Shown piece after piece: positions 1 to 5,624 of a DNA stretch of 12,359 bases. Under the pieces are notes generated by a model. That model was not told the origin of the DNA and did not search any database. It saw nothing but the letters and a program-made list of their open reading frames with translations. Numbering within the stretch: position 1 is the first letter of the stretch; the number at the start of each line of letters is the position of its first letter. The position numbers and the translations under genes were made by a program. Source of the stretch: Desulfonatronum sp. (GTDB lineage Bacteria > Desulfobacterota > Desulfovibrionia > Desulfovibrionales > Desulfonatronaceae); assembly GCA_007127655.1 (NCBI GenBank), contig SKYX01000052.1:1-12359 (forward strand), in the 5' to 3' direction.

Positions 1-618
1 CGTGAGCAGTTCCAGCAGTTGCTTGCGGTCCAGACCGGCCTTGTCCCCGACCAGAATCCCTTCAGCCAAGACAGCGATGTTGGTCATCCCGATCATGTTG
101 GAGATCAGCTTTACGGCGCAGGAGGCGTCAATGGTGCCGACGTAGCTGGGGATGCCGATGATCTTGAAAATTTCCTCGTGCTTGTCCACCAGGGCCTTAT
201 CTCCGCCGATGAACATGGGCTCCTCGGCCTTCTCGGCATGGGCCGGGGTCTTGCCCAAGGTGCACTGGATGTATCCCAGGCCGTGCTTCTCGGCCTCGGC
301 CTTCAACTCATTGGCGGTGCCGGGGTCAATGGTGGACACCTCAATGTGCGTGGCTCCCTTTTTCATTTTGCCGTAGAGCCCTTCCGCTCCAAGCACCGTG
401 CCTTTGACGTGCTGGGGCAAAGGCAGGCTGGTGATGAGCACGTCGCAACCCGCCAGGTCGGTAAGCGCCTTCGCGGCTTTTCCCGTGGTTCCCACGTCCA
501 GGGTCCGCTGAATGGCCTCGGCGCTCAGGTCAAACACCAGGACGTCCTTTCCGGCGCGAATCAGGTTTCGGGCCAAGCCCCCTCCCATCAGTCCAACACC
601 GACGAATCCGATCTGCAT
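1..618 (-). CDS. Beta-hydroxyacid dehydrogenase, 3-hydroxyisobutyrate dehydrogenase family (3' end cut by window edge)
   Basis: NAD(P)-dependent oxidoreductase of the 6-phosphogluconate / 3-hydroxyisobutyrate dehydrogenase family, probably cytosolic, acting on a small hydroxyacid or its semialdehyde. The 206 visible residues begin MQIGFVGVGLMGGG, the Rossmann GxGxMG fingerprint (residues 7-13). STIDPGT (95-101) occupies the usual STxxP substrate loop, and the catalytic Lys region AVKLISN has Lys170 and Asn174. The second substrate loop, normally D-x-P-V-S-G-G, instead reads CTLGKTP (119-125), so the substrate may not be hydroxyisobutyrate. The family is about 290 aa, so roughly 85 C-terminal residues lie beyond the window. 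The start is ATG 618, with AAGGAGG at 624-630 on the minus strand. It is divergent from the sigma-54 activator, with a sigma-54 promoter at 708-723. Family assignment is firm; substrate unknown. Confidence 0.9.
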   Translation of the reverse strand, partial: MQIGFVGVGLMGGGLARNLIRAGKDVLVFDLSAEAIQRTLDVGTTGKAAKALTDLAGCDVLITSLPLPQHVKGTVLGAEGLYGKMKKGATHIEVSTIDPGTANELKAEAEKHGLGYIQCTLGKTPAHAEKAEEPMFIGGDKALVDKHEEIFKIIGIPSYVGTIDASCAVKLISNMIGMTNIAVLAEGILVGDKAGLDRKQLLELLT

Positions 619-707
619 GATTGCCTCCTTTTGAGGATGAAATGGTTTGTTTGAGTAAGGAATCGTCACGAGGCGCACGGCCTTCAGTCGATCATGGAAA
701 CATGCCT

Positions 708-723
708 AGCAAGGACCATTCCA
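708..723 (-). promoter_or_regulatory. Sigma-54 (-24/-12) promoter for the hydroxyacid dehydrogenase
   Basis: Read on the minus strand the site is TGGAATGGTCCTTGCT. It has GG at 722-721, GC at 710-709, exactly ten bases between them, and TTGCT at -12, which fits the consensus TGGCACG-N4-TTGCW. The predicted transcript start is near 697, about 80 bases ahead of the ATG at 618. A sigma-54-dependent activator gene is divergently placed next door, which supports the call. On the plus strand the repeated GACCATT (714-720 and 728-734) overlaps the promoter. Confidence 0.6.
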
Positions 724-780
724 GGATGACCATTACTGTCAAGAATTCGCCAACAATATAAAATTACTGGTTAATTTTGT

Positions 781-792
781 TTGCCAAGGCAA
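781..792. promoter_or_regulatory. Small palindrome, possible activator site
   Basis: TTGCC-AA-GGCAA is a perfect inverted repeat with a two-base spacer. It lies about 70-80 bp upstream of the predicted sigma-54 promoter of the hydroxyacid dehydrogenase and about 110 bp before the activator start. That is a plausible place for an enhancer site. It is short and could be chance. Confidence 0.2.
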
Positions 793-899
793 TGATTTTC
801 TGGGTGTGCCTGTCCAAATATAGACTTCCATGCCTGAATATGGGTAAGGATGGGCACGCAATTCAACCAGGAAGACCCATTCTCACAAAAGAGGGGATC

Positions 900-2519
900 A
901 TGCAGAAAAGCAAAACCCAGCGCATCGTCGTTTCCCATGTCTTGAGCAAGGAACTGGTCATGGAACTTTCCCGGGCTACGTCCCGGTCTGCCTTTTTTCA
1001 AACTCTTTCCCGCCTGCTCCAGCAACAATTTGCTTTTGACCGCCTGTGCATCAATCTCTACGACCCCAACAGCGAAATGCTCAGCTATTTTTCAGCGGCC
1101 GAGGGCACGATGGTCAACTCCCTGTCTCCCGTGCGCAAGGCGGAGCAGAACACCGTGGCCGGACACGTGATCGCCACGCGTAAGCCGGTGGTGATCACGG
1201 ACATTGCCCAGCATTTCGCCGAATCCGTGCTCCACCCCATGGCCGAGGCCGGACTGACCACGACCATGGCTTTTCCATTGATCCTCAACGACGAGATTGT
1301 CGGCACCCTGCACTGCTCGTTTGTGCGCAAGCCGGACAATCTGTACGGAATCATGGAGCTGTTTCTGGAACTCAGCCCATATGTGGCCGTCTGCCTCGGA
1401 GCCCTGCTGGCCCTGGAACACCTGGAACAGGGAGGAACGCCAAGCCCCTTGCAATTGTCCTGTGCGCTGCCCGAAGCCAACGAGACCTTCATTTTCGAGA
1501 GTCCCAAGATGCGGCGATTCATGGCCATGGCGAACAAGATCGCCCAACTGGACATCCCGGTGTTGTTGCTGGGTGAAACCGGGACCGGAAAAACCCATCT
1601 GGCCAGGTACATCCATGCTGTCGGCAAGCGCGCCAAGCAGAATTTCGTCCGGGTCAACTGTCCGTCCCTGTCCACGAGCCTGTTTGAAAGCGAGATATTC
1701 GGACACGCCAAAGGCGCGTTCACCGGAGCATCCACCAAGCGGATCGGCAGGATCGAACTGGCTCACGACGGGACCCTATTTTTGGATGAAATTGCGGAAT
1801 TGAGTCAGGAAATGCAGAGCAAGCTCCTGCACGTTTTGGAGAATCAGTGCTTCGAGCGGGTCGGGGAGAGTGTATCGATGACCGTGGATGCGCGGCTTGT
1901 GGCGGCGACCAATGTGGGGATTGCACGAGCCATCGAGCAGGGAAAACTGCGCCAAGACTTCTATTACCGGCTTTCCGCGTGCACGCTGGAACTCCCGCCG
2001 CTCCGCGAACACCGCGAGGACATACCGATATTGGCTAGCTACTTCATCAGTCAGATTTGCGCCCAGCATGGGCTGCCCAAGATGCGTCAGACACCGGAGA
2101 TGAAAAATCAGCTGCTCGACCATGACTGGCCGGGCAACATCCGCGAACTGCGCAATGTTCTAAGCAAGATCCTGCTCCAGAACTGTATTTCCGGGGAATT
2201 GACCACCGAGGACATCCGCGAGATCCTGAACAAAGAGGGTGCCGACGTTCAGAAGCTGGAAAGCCTCCAGCCCACATCCAAGGAAGGCGCCTCCGGAAAC
2301 AATTCACCCCGGACGCCACCGGAGTCCGCCTGCTCCGCTCCGGACGGCCCGGCACGGCTGGAGGACCTGGAACGCCAACATATCCTCGAAACCCTGCGCC
2401 GAACCCGCGGCGTGGTCTCCGGCCCCAAAGGCGCCGCGGCCCAGCTCGGCCTCCCCCGCTCCACGCTCCAGCACCGGATGCGCAAGCTGGGGATTGAGGG
2501 GAAGAGGGAAGCGTGGTAA
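900..2519 (+). CDS. Sigma-54-dependent transcriptional activator, GAF - AAA+ - Fis HTH
   Basis: Enhancer-binding protein of 539 aa that remodels sigma-54 RNA polymerase using ATP. An N-terminal GAF-type sensor spans roughly residues 20-175. The AAA+ domain (about 198-430) has Walker A GETGTGKT (225-232), the sigma-54 contact loop GAFTGA (272-277, intact) and Walker B GTLFLDE (291-297). The C-terminal Fis-type helix-turn-helix (about 487-535) contains the FhlA-like segment GPKGAAAQLGLPRSTLQ. There is no receiver domain, so it should respond to a small molecule or redox signal rather than a kinase. The start ATG 900 is preceded by GAGGGG; the open frame extends upstream to 777 but without a ribosome site. 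It is divergent from the hydroxyacid dehydrogenase and upstream of the DUF4242 and alcohol dehydrogenase genes, which are the likely targets. Effector unknown. Confidence 0.93.
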   Translation: MQKSKTQRIVVSHVLSKELVMELSRATSRSAFFQTLSRLLQQQFAFDRLCINLYDPNSEMLSYFSAAEGTMVNSLSPVRKAEQNTVAGHVIATRKPVVITDIAQHFAESVLHPMAEAGLTTTMAFPLILNDEIVGTLHCSFVRKPDNLYGIMELFLELSPYVAVCLGALLALEHLEQGGTPSPLQLSCALPEANETFIFESPKMRRFMAMANKIAQLDIPVLLLGETGTGKTHLARYIHAVGKRAKQNFVRVNCPSLSTSLFESEIFGHAKGAFTGASTKRIGRIELAHDGTLFLDEIAELSQEMQSKLLHVLENQCFERVGESVSMTVDARLVAATNVGIARAIEQGKLRQDFYYRLSACTLELPPLREHREDIPILASYFISQICAQHGLPKMRQTPEMKNQLLDHDWPGNIRELRNVLSKILLQNCISGELTTEDIREILNKEGADVQKLESLQPTSKEGASGNNSPRTPPESACSAPDGPARLEDLERQHILETLRRTRGVVSGPKGAAAQLGLPRSTLQHRMRKLGIEGKREAW

Positions 2520-2590
2520 CGGACGATGTCGGAGTCCGATAGTATTGCTCATACTTGACGCTACGTACCGCACTGGGAAAATGTAAGACA

Positions 2591-2621
2591 ACCCTCGTAA
2601 ATTTTCGAGTTGTTTCCTGGC
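2591..2621 (+). promoter_or_regulatory. Copy A of an element shared with the alcohol dehydrogenase upstream region
   Basis: This 31-bp stretch, ACCCTCGTAAATTTTCGAG followed by TTGTTTCCTGGC, matches 3178-3207 with four or five substitutions and one gap. The 13-mer TTTTCGAGTTGTT is identical in both. It sits 116 bp before the DUF4242 start codon. The flanking ACAAC and GTTGT also allow a weak hairpin (2588-2612) that could end the activator transcript, but without a T-run. A shared regulator site or promoter part is inferred. No canonical sigma-54 GG-N10-GC was found between 2520 and 2737. Confidence 0.4.
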
Positions 2622-2624
2622 GAT

Positions 2625-2638
2625 GCATACAAGTATGC
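2625..2638. promoter_or_regulatory. Perfect palindrome GCATAC-AA-GTATGC, possible operator
   Basis: Six-base arms are separated by AA, directly after copy A of the shared element and 99 bp before the DUF4242 start codon. It is not present in front of the alcohol dehydrogenase. A protein-binding site is possible; the binder is unknown. Confidence 0.3.
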
Positions 2639-2736
2639 GAAGACCCAGAGTGGGCGAGCATCTTCATGGACGATCCCGAGTCCAACGAAGCCCTCCACCA
2701 CAAAACCCCATAACTCAGAGCAAGAGGAGACCCATC

Positions 2737-3018
2737 ATGCCTAAGTATGTTGTCGAACGTGAGATTCCCGGAGCAGGGATGCTTTCCGAAACCGAGCTAC
2801 GTTCCATTTCCCAGGCTTCCTGCGCGGTGCTCAAGGACATGGGGCCGGAAATCCAATGGCTGCACAGTTTCGTGAGCGATGACAAAATCTATTGCCTGTA
2901 CATTGCCCCGGATGAGCAGGCGCTGCGAACCCACGCGGAGAAAGGCGGTTTTCCCGCCAATCAAATCTCCAAGGTGCGCACCGTGATCGACCCGACCACG
3001 GCGGAGGAAGCTGCCTAG
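2737..3018 (+). CDS. DUF4242 / SCO4226-like putative nickel-binding protein
   Basis: Small 93-aa cytosolic protein. It matches the DUF4242 pattern along its whole length: KYVVEREIPGAG near the N-terminus, then IQWLHSFVSDDKIYC, IAPDEQ, GGFPANQIS and VIDPTTAEE at the end. The family founder SCO4226 of Streptomyces is a nickel-binding protein with a ferredoxin-like fold; that role is known for one member and only inferred here. The chosen start is ATG 2737, with AGAGGAG about six bases upstream; the frame is open further upstream but that part has no homology-like features. It lies between the sigma-54 activator and the alcohol dehydrogenase and is followed by a strong terminator. It shares an upstream element with the dehydrogenase, so the two are probably co-regulated but separately transcribed. 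Confidence 0.88.
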   Translation: MPKYVVEREIPGAGMLSETELRSISQASCAVLKDMGPEIQWLHSFVSDDKIYCLYIAPDEQALRTHAEKGGFPANQISKVRTVIDPTTAEEAA

Positions 3019-3045
3019 CTCCCTGCCGGTACCAAGCCGCGTTCC

Positions 3046-3087
3046 AACGCCGAGGCCGACGCTCGTCGTCCGCGGCGTTTCTTTTTT
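3046..3087 (+). terminator. Rho-independent terminator after the DUF4242 gene
   Basis: AACGCCG (3046-3052) pairs with CGGCGTT (3073-3079), the loop containing a further small stem, and a T-rich tract (TTTCTTTTTT, 3078-3087) follows. It begins 28 bases after the DUF4242 stop codon. Confidence 0.8.
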
Positions 3088-3125
3088 CGCCCCCGGGCAC
3101 AACTCCGTGAACAGACCTGTTGTTC

Positions 3126-3141
3126 ATGGACCGTGGTCCAT
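3126..3141. promoter_or_regulatory. Perfect palindrome ATGGACC-GT-GGTCCAT, possible activator site
   Basis: Seven-base arms with a two-base spacer, 248 bp ahead of the alcohol dehydrogenase start codon. A looser relative, TGGAC-N8-GTCCA at 2667-2684, lies ahead of the DUF4242 gene, and both are preceded by TTCA. This would suit an enhancer-binding protein site, but the assignment to the neighbouring activator is inference. Confidence 0.35.
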
Positions 3142-3163
3142 TATCGACTTCAGCAGACCTGGG

Positions 3164-3192
3164 AAAAATACCCGGCCACCCTGGTATTTTTT
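3164..3192 (+). terminator. AT-rich terminator-like hairpin
   Basis: AAAAATACC (3164-3172) pairs perfectly with GGTATTTTT (3183-3191), with a ten-base loop and a T-run built into the right arm. It may back up the terminator at 3046-3087. It overlaps copy B of the shared element, so it may instead be part of a regulatory site. Confidence 0.5.
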
Positions 3193-3207
3193 CGAGTTGT
3201 TCGTGGC
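3178..3207 (+). promoter_or_regulatory. Copy B of the shared upstream element
   Basis: Thirty bases, ACCCTGGTATTTTTTCGAG followed by TTGTTCGTGGC, closely match 2591-2621. It lies 181 bp before the alcohol dehydrogenase start codon. Conservation of a non-coding stretch ahead of two neighbouring genes suggests a common regulator. Confidence 0.4.
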
Positions 3208-3388
3208 ATGAAATCCCCGGTAGGTTGACGAAAACCCCCTGCTTCACGCGGCAGGGCCGGTACCCACATCAAAAGCAGTCCGCGAAAACCGAAGCAAGTA
3301 ATCCCCATGACTGAGTCCAATTCCACCGCGTCCCAGGCAAGCGCTGTTTTTGATCACCCCAACCGTCTTCACGACAAAGGAGGAAGCC

Positions 3389-4534
3389 ATGGAATTCATG
3401 TTCGGAATTCCCAGTTTCGTGCACTTTGGCCCTGGCGCGGCCCGGAAGGCCGGGGATGTGGCCAAAGGGTTCGGAGCCGCGAAGGTCTTTTTCATCTCCG
3501 ACAAAGGGGTCCAGTCCGCAGGACTGACCGAGCCCATCCTGAGCTCACTGAAGGACGCCGGGCTGGAGGTGCTGGAATTTTACGACGTCCAGCCCAACCC
3601 GCCTGATTCCGATGTAGCCGCGGCCGCGGTCCTGGCCAGGCAGTTCGGGTCCGACGTGATCGTGGCCCTGGGCGGCGGGTCGGCCATCGACTGCGCCAAG
3701 GCTGTAAACATCCTGTTGACCAACCCCAACCCCATCAATCAATACGACGGCCTGAACCTCGTCAAAAACCCCGTGAAGCCCTTGGTAGCCATTCCCACAA
3801 CATCGGGAACGGCCAGCGAGGTGACCGCCTTCACCATCATCACGGACACCGAGCGCCGGAAAAAAATGGTCATTGGCGGACAGTTCGTCGGAGCGACCAT
3901 GGCCCTTGTGGACCCGGAAATGACCATGGGCATGCCGCCCGCCATTACCGCCTCCACCGGCATGGACGCGTTGACCCACGCCATCGAGGCTTACCTCTCC
4001 AAGAACGCCATGCCGCCAACTGATCTGTTCGCCCTCAAGTCCATCGAACTGATCATGCCCAACCTGCCCGTGGCCTTTCGGGAGGGACGAAACGTGGACG
4101 CCCGCTCCAACATGCTCTTGGGCTGCATGTACGCCGGTTATGCCTTCAACAGCGCGGTGCTGGGGCTGGTGCACAGCATCGCGCACCCACTCAGCGTTCA
4201 TTGCGGCCTGCCCCACGGAGTGGCCAACGCCGCCTGCCTGCCCCATGTCATGAACTACAACGCGCCGGAGGCCTTGGACCGGATGAAGGATATCGCCCTG
4301 GCCATGGGGCTGGACGTATCCGACAAAACACCGCAAGAAGCCGCCGAACTGGCAGTGCGGGCCGTCAAGGACCTCTCCAAGGATCTGAACATCCCGACAC
4401 TGGAGGCCTTGGGCGTCTCCAGGGAACAGTTCGACCGCCTGGCCGACGACGCCCTGAAAGAGATTTCCACCCTGTTCAATCCCCGCCAGCCCACGAAGGA
4501 TGACGTCAAGAACATCCTGGAGCAGGCCTTTTAA
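3389..4534 (+). CDS. Iron-containing alcohol dehydrogenase (group III)
   Basis: NAD(P)-dependent, metal-dependent alcohol dehydrogenase of 381 aa, the usual size for the family. It is cytosolic and probably interconverts ethanol or another primary alcohol with the aldehyde. The cofactor loop GGGSAID is at residues 95-101 and PTTSGTASEVT at 136-146. The four metal ligands of the family fit Asp193, His197, His262 and His276, in the motifs GMDALTHAIEAY and GLVHSIAHPLSVHCGLPHG. ATG 3389 was chosen over the upstream ATG 3350 because AAAGGAGG lies about five bases before it and the family begins near this residue. It is monocistronic: terminators precede it and large hairpins follow it. Sulfate reducers use such enzymes for ethanol oxidation, often beside sigma-54 regulators, which fits the GAF activator upstream. 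Exact substrate is not determinable from sequence. Confidence 0.95.
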   Translation: MEFMFGIPSFVHFGPGAARKAGDVAKGFGAAKVFFISDKGVQSAGLTEPILSSLKDAGLEVLEFYDVQPNPPDSDVAAAAVLARQFGSDVIVALGGGSAIDCAKAVNILLTNPNPINQYDGLNLVKNPVKPLVAIPTTSGTASEVTAFTIITDTERRKKMVIGGQFVGATMALVDPEMTMGMPPAITASTGMDALTHAIEAYLSKNAMPPTDLFALKSIELIMPNLPVAFREGRNVDARSNMLLGCMYAGYAFNSAVLGLVHSIAHPLSVHCGLPHGVANAACLPHVMNYNAPEALDRMKDIALAMGLDVSDKTPQEAAELAVRAVKDLSKDLNIPTLEALGVSREQFDRLADDALKEISTLFNPRQPTKDDVKNILEQAF

Positions 4535-4553
4535 TTTCCAATCGGGAAACTTT

Positions 4554-4585
4554 CGCCCGTTCCTCGTCCGGACGAGGAACGGGCG
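4554..4585. terminator. 32-bp perfect palindrome, transcript-end hairpin
   Basis: CGCCCGTTCCTCGTCC is followed immediately by its exact reverse complement. As RNA it gives a stem of about 14 bp around a CCGG loop, starting 20 bases after the alcohol dehydrogenase stop. No T-run follows on either strand, so it may protect the 3' end of an abundant mRNA rather than act as an intrinsic terminator. Confidence 0.45.
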
Positions 4586-4590
4586 TCCAA

Positions 4591-4647
4591 CCCCCTCTTC
4601 CGTACTTTCTCTCAGCCAGGCCAGGAAGTTCGAGCCGGAAGAGGGGG
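4591..4647. terminator. Second long hairpin, 12-bp perfect stem
   Basis: CCCCCTCTTCCG (4591-4602) pairs perfectly with CGGAAGAGGGGG (4636-4647) around a 33-base loop. It lies five bases after the preceding palindrome. No T-tract follows. Function unknown: mRNA stabiliser, attenuator or small structured RNA are possible. Confidence 0.4.
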
Positions 4648-4810
4648 ATATTGCCGGATTTATCTGGGAGAAGGCGGGAGGTGCGCGGACGGCTCTTCGG
4701 CCATCAAGCTTCTTTGCTCTGTGGTCTCGCTTCGGTAAGCAGGCAAACGTATCTTTGCACAGAGATGAAAAACAGCCAATCCGTCTTTCACCTAAAGAGA
4801 GGTTTGCCCT

Positions 4811-4858
4811 ATGAATACGCTGTTTAAACAGATACTATCGGGCAGTGCAGGCCTTTGA
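4811..4858 (+). CDS. Possible 15-aa leader peptide
   Basis: ATG 4811 opens a 15-codon frame (MNTLFKQILSGSAGL) ending in TGA at 4856-4858. AGAGAGG at 4796-4802 is a plausible ribosome site, eight bases before the ATG. The bases just after that site (4802-4808) are complementary to 4742-4748, so its translation could be gated by RNA folding. The stop lies 43 bases ahead of the next gene's start. The length is too short to exclude chance. Confidence 0.2.
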   Translation: MNTLFKQILSGSAGL

Positions 4859-4901
4859 AGGCGAGAACAAGACAAGAATGAACCGGCAAGGAGAGCGCAG
4901 C

Positions 4902-5459
4902 GTGGAGACCTACACCGACCAACACGATACCAGCGGCCCCCAGGGCCATGTTCAGCGGCTGTGCGAATTCGCCCTGGAGCGCGAGGACATCAAGTGGCTG
5001 GTGCAGGGGCTGCCCAAGGATGGGGCTGTGGACCCGAATATGGCGGAGTATGAGTTGCAATTGCTCAAGATCGTGAGCATCGGCTGGGGCATCTCCTACT
5101 TCTTGCAGGAGGACCCGCTCAAGGACGAGATTCTGGAGCCGTACTGGCAGGCCGTCCGGGAGTTCGCCGAAAACCTGTCCCAGACCACGTCCCTGCTCAT
5201 CGGCAAGGACATCGAGTATTTTGAGGCGATCAAGGCCCGCCTGAACACCTACGTTCAGGCCATGACCGAGCTGACCGCCGACGCCGACCCGATCCAGGCC
5301 ATTGGCCCGGCCTTTGCCCGGTGCTGCGGCCGCGAAGGCGATCCCTTCGCCGTGCTGGCCGGAGCCAAGCTCTTCGCCAACACCATGGCCCACACTCGGA
5401 CCTACCTGGCCAAGGCGGTCAGCGAAGACAAGCGCACCGGAGACGGCGGAGTGCAGTAG
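4902..5459 (+). CDS. Uncharacterised helical protein, 185 aa
   Basis: I do not recognise this protein. It is soluble, acidic and predicted to be mostly alpha-helical, with no signal peptide or membrane segment. Visible features are a central aromatic-rich part (IGWGISYFLQEDPLKDEI, residues 60-77, then EPYWQAVREF), a single CC pair (141-142) in ARCCGREGDPF, and a helical tail with HTRTYLAKAV. GTG 4902 was chosen because AAGGAG (4888-4893) lies eight bases before it; ATG 4878 and GTG 4845 in the same frame have poorer sites. Base composition matches the neighbours, so there is no sign of recent transfer. It is convergent with selB and separated from it by a palindromic repeat. Its upstream region is structured, suggesting post-transcriptional control. 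Confidence 0.8.
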   Translation: METYTDQHDTSGPQGHVQRLCEFALEREDIKWLVQGLPKDGAVDPNMAEYELQLLKIVSIGWGISYFLQEDPLKDEILEPYWQAVREFAENLSQTTSLLIGKDIEYFEAIKARLNTYVQAMTELTADADPIQAIGPAFARCCGREGDPFAVLAGAKLFANTMAHTRTYLAKAVSEDKRTGDGGVQ

Positions 5460-5495
5460 GCGTCGTTTAGCTGAGTGCTGAAAAGGTGCTTTGTC

Positions 5496-5624
5496 GGCAG
5501 TCCGTTCAAAAACCCCCAAGTGCAAGGAGCAATAAAAAATCAAGATCGAAGCGTATTTATTGATACGTGAGAGTTTGATTTTTTAGCAGCGACGCAGCAA
5601 TTGGAGGTTTTTCAACGGGCTGTC
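5496..5624. repeat. 129-bp imperfect palindromic repeat, likely bidirectional terminator
   Basis: The outer arms 5496-5519 and 5601-5624 are inverted copies with 20 of 24 matches, two of the differences being G-U pairs in RNA. An inner perfect 10-bp stem (AAAAAATCAA 5534-5543 with TTGATTTTTT 5575-5584) and a core CGTAT/ATACG hairpin (5552-5567) complete the fold. T-runs lie on both sides, so it can terminate the 185-aa gene and selB. The right end overlaps two bases of the selB stop codon. From memory, similar repeats with GTTCAAAAACC termini are dispersed in deltaproteobacterial genomes; I cannot confirm that here. Confidence 0.7.

Larger units (their letters stand above)
3019..3388. other. 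Intergenic region between the DUF4242 and alcohol dehydrogenase genes
   Basis: The 370 bases hold two rho-independent terminators (3046-3087 and 3164-3192), a perfect 16-bp palindrome (3126-3141) and copy B of the shared element (3178-3207). A TTGACG hexamer at 3225-3230 could be a -35 box, but no convincing -10 follows. No canonical sigma-54 promoter was found on the plus strand. A short frame beginning at 3307 has no ribosome site and overlaps the dehydrogenase start, so it is not called. Confidence 0.6.
4535..4901. other. Intergenic region after the alcohol dehydrogenase
   Basis: The 367 bases contain two tandem long hairpins (4554-4585, 4591-4647), then a leader-like segment with competing pairings (4717-4808), a possible 15-codon reading frame (4811-4858) and a perfect palindrome CTGTTTAAACAG (4820-4831). 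No recognised riboswitch class, tRNA or convincing promoter was identified. Confidence 0.5.

Noticed and set aside
777..899. 41-codon N-terminal extension of the sigma-54 activator
   Set aside because: No ribosome site near 777, while ATG 900 has GAGGGG; the extension overlaps the likely promoter region.
771..1028. Small minus-strand frames inside the activator and other genes
   Set aside because: They are shadows of strongly supported genes and lack ribosome sites and recognisable features.
3203..3220. TGGCATG as a -24 box for the alcohol dehydrogenase
   Set aside because: The position for GC at -12 reads CC; no GG-N10-GC pair was found in 3019-3388 on the plus strand.
3307..3606. Short plus-strand frame ahead of and into the alcohol dehydrogenase
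   Set aside because: No ribosome site, and most of it is an out-of-frame reading of the dehydrogenase gene.
4680..4840. Known riboswitch (cyclic di-GMP, cobalamin, molybdenum cofactor)
   Set aside because: The GGCAAAC word recalls the cyclic di-GMP class, but the remaining conserved segments of each class are missing.
4811..4900. Selenoprotein reading through TGA 4856
   Set aside because: The continued frame shows no family motif or redox Cys-like context, and no SECIS-like hairpin could be argued.
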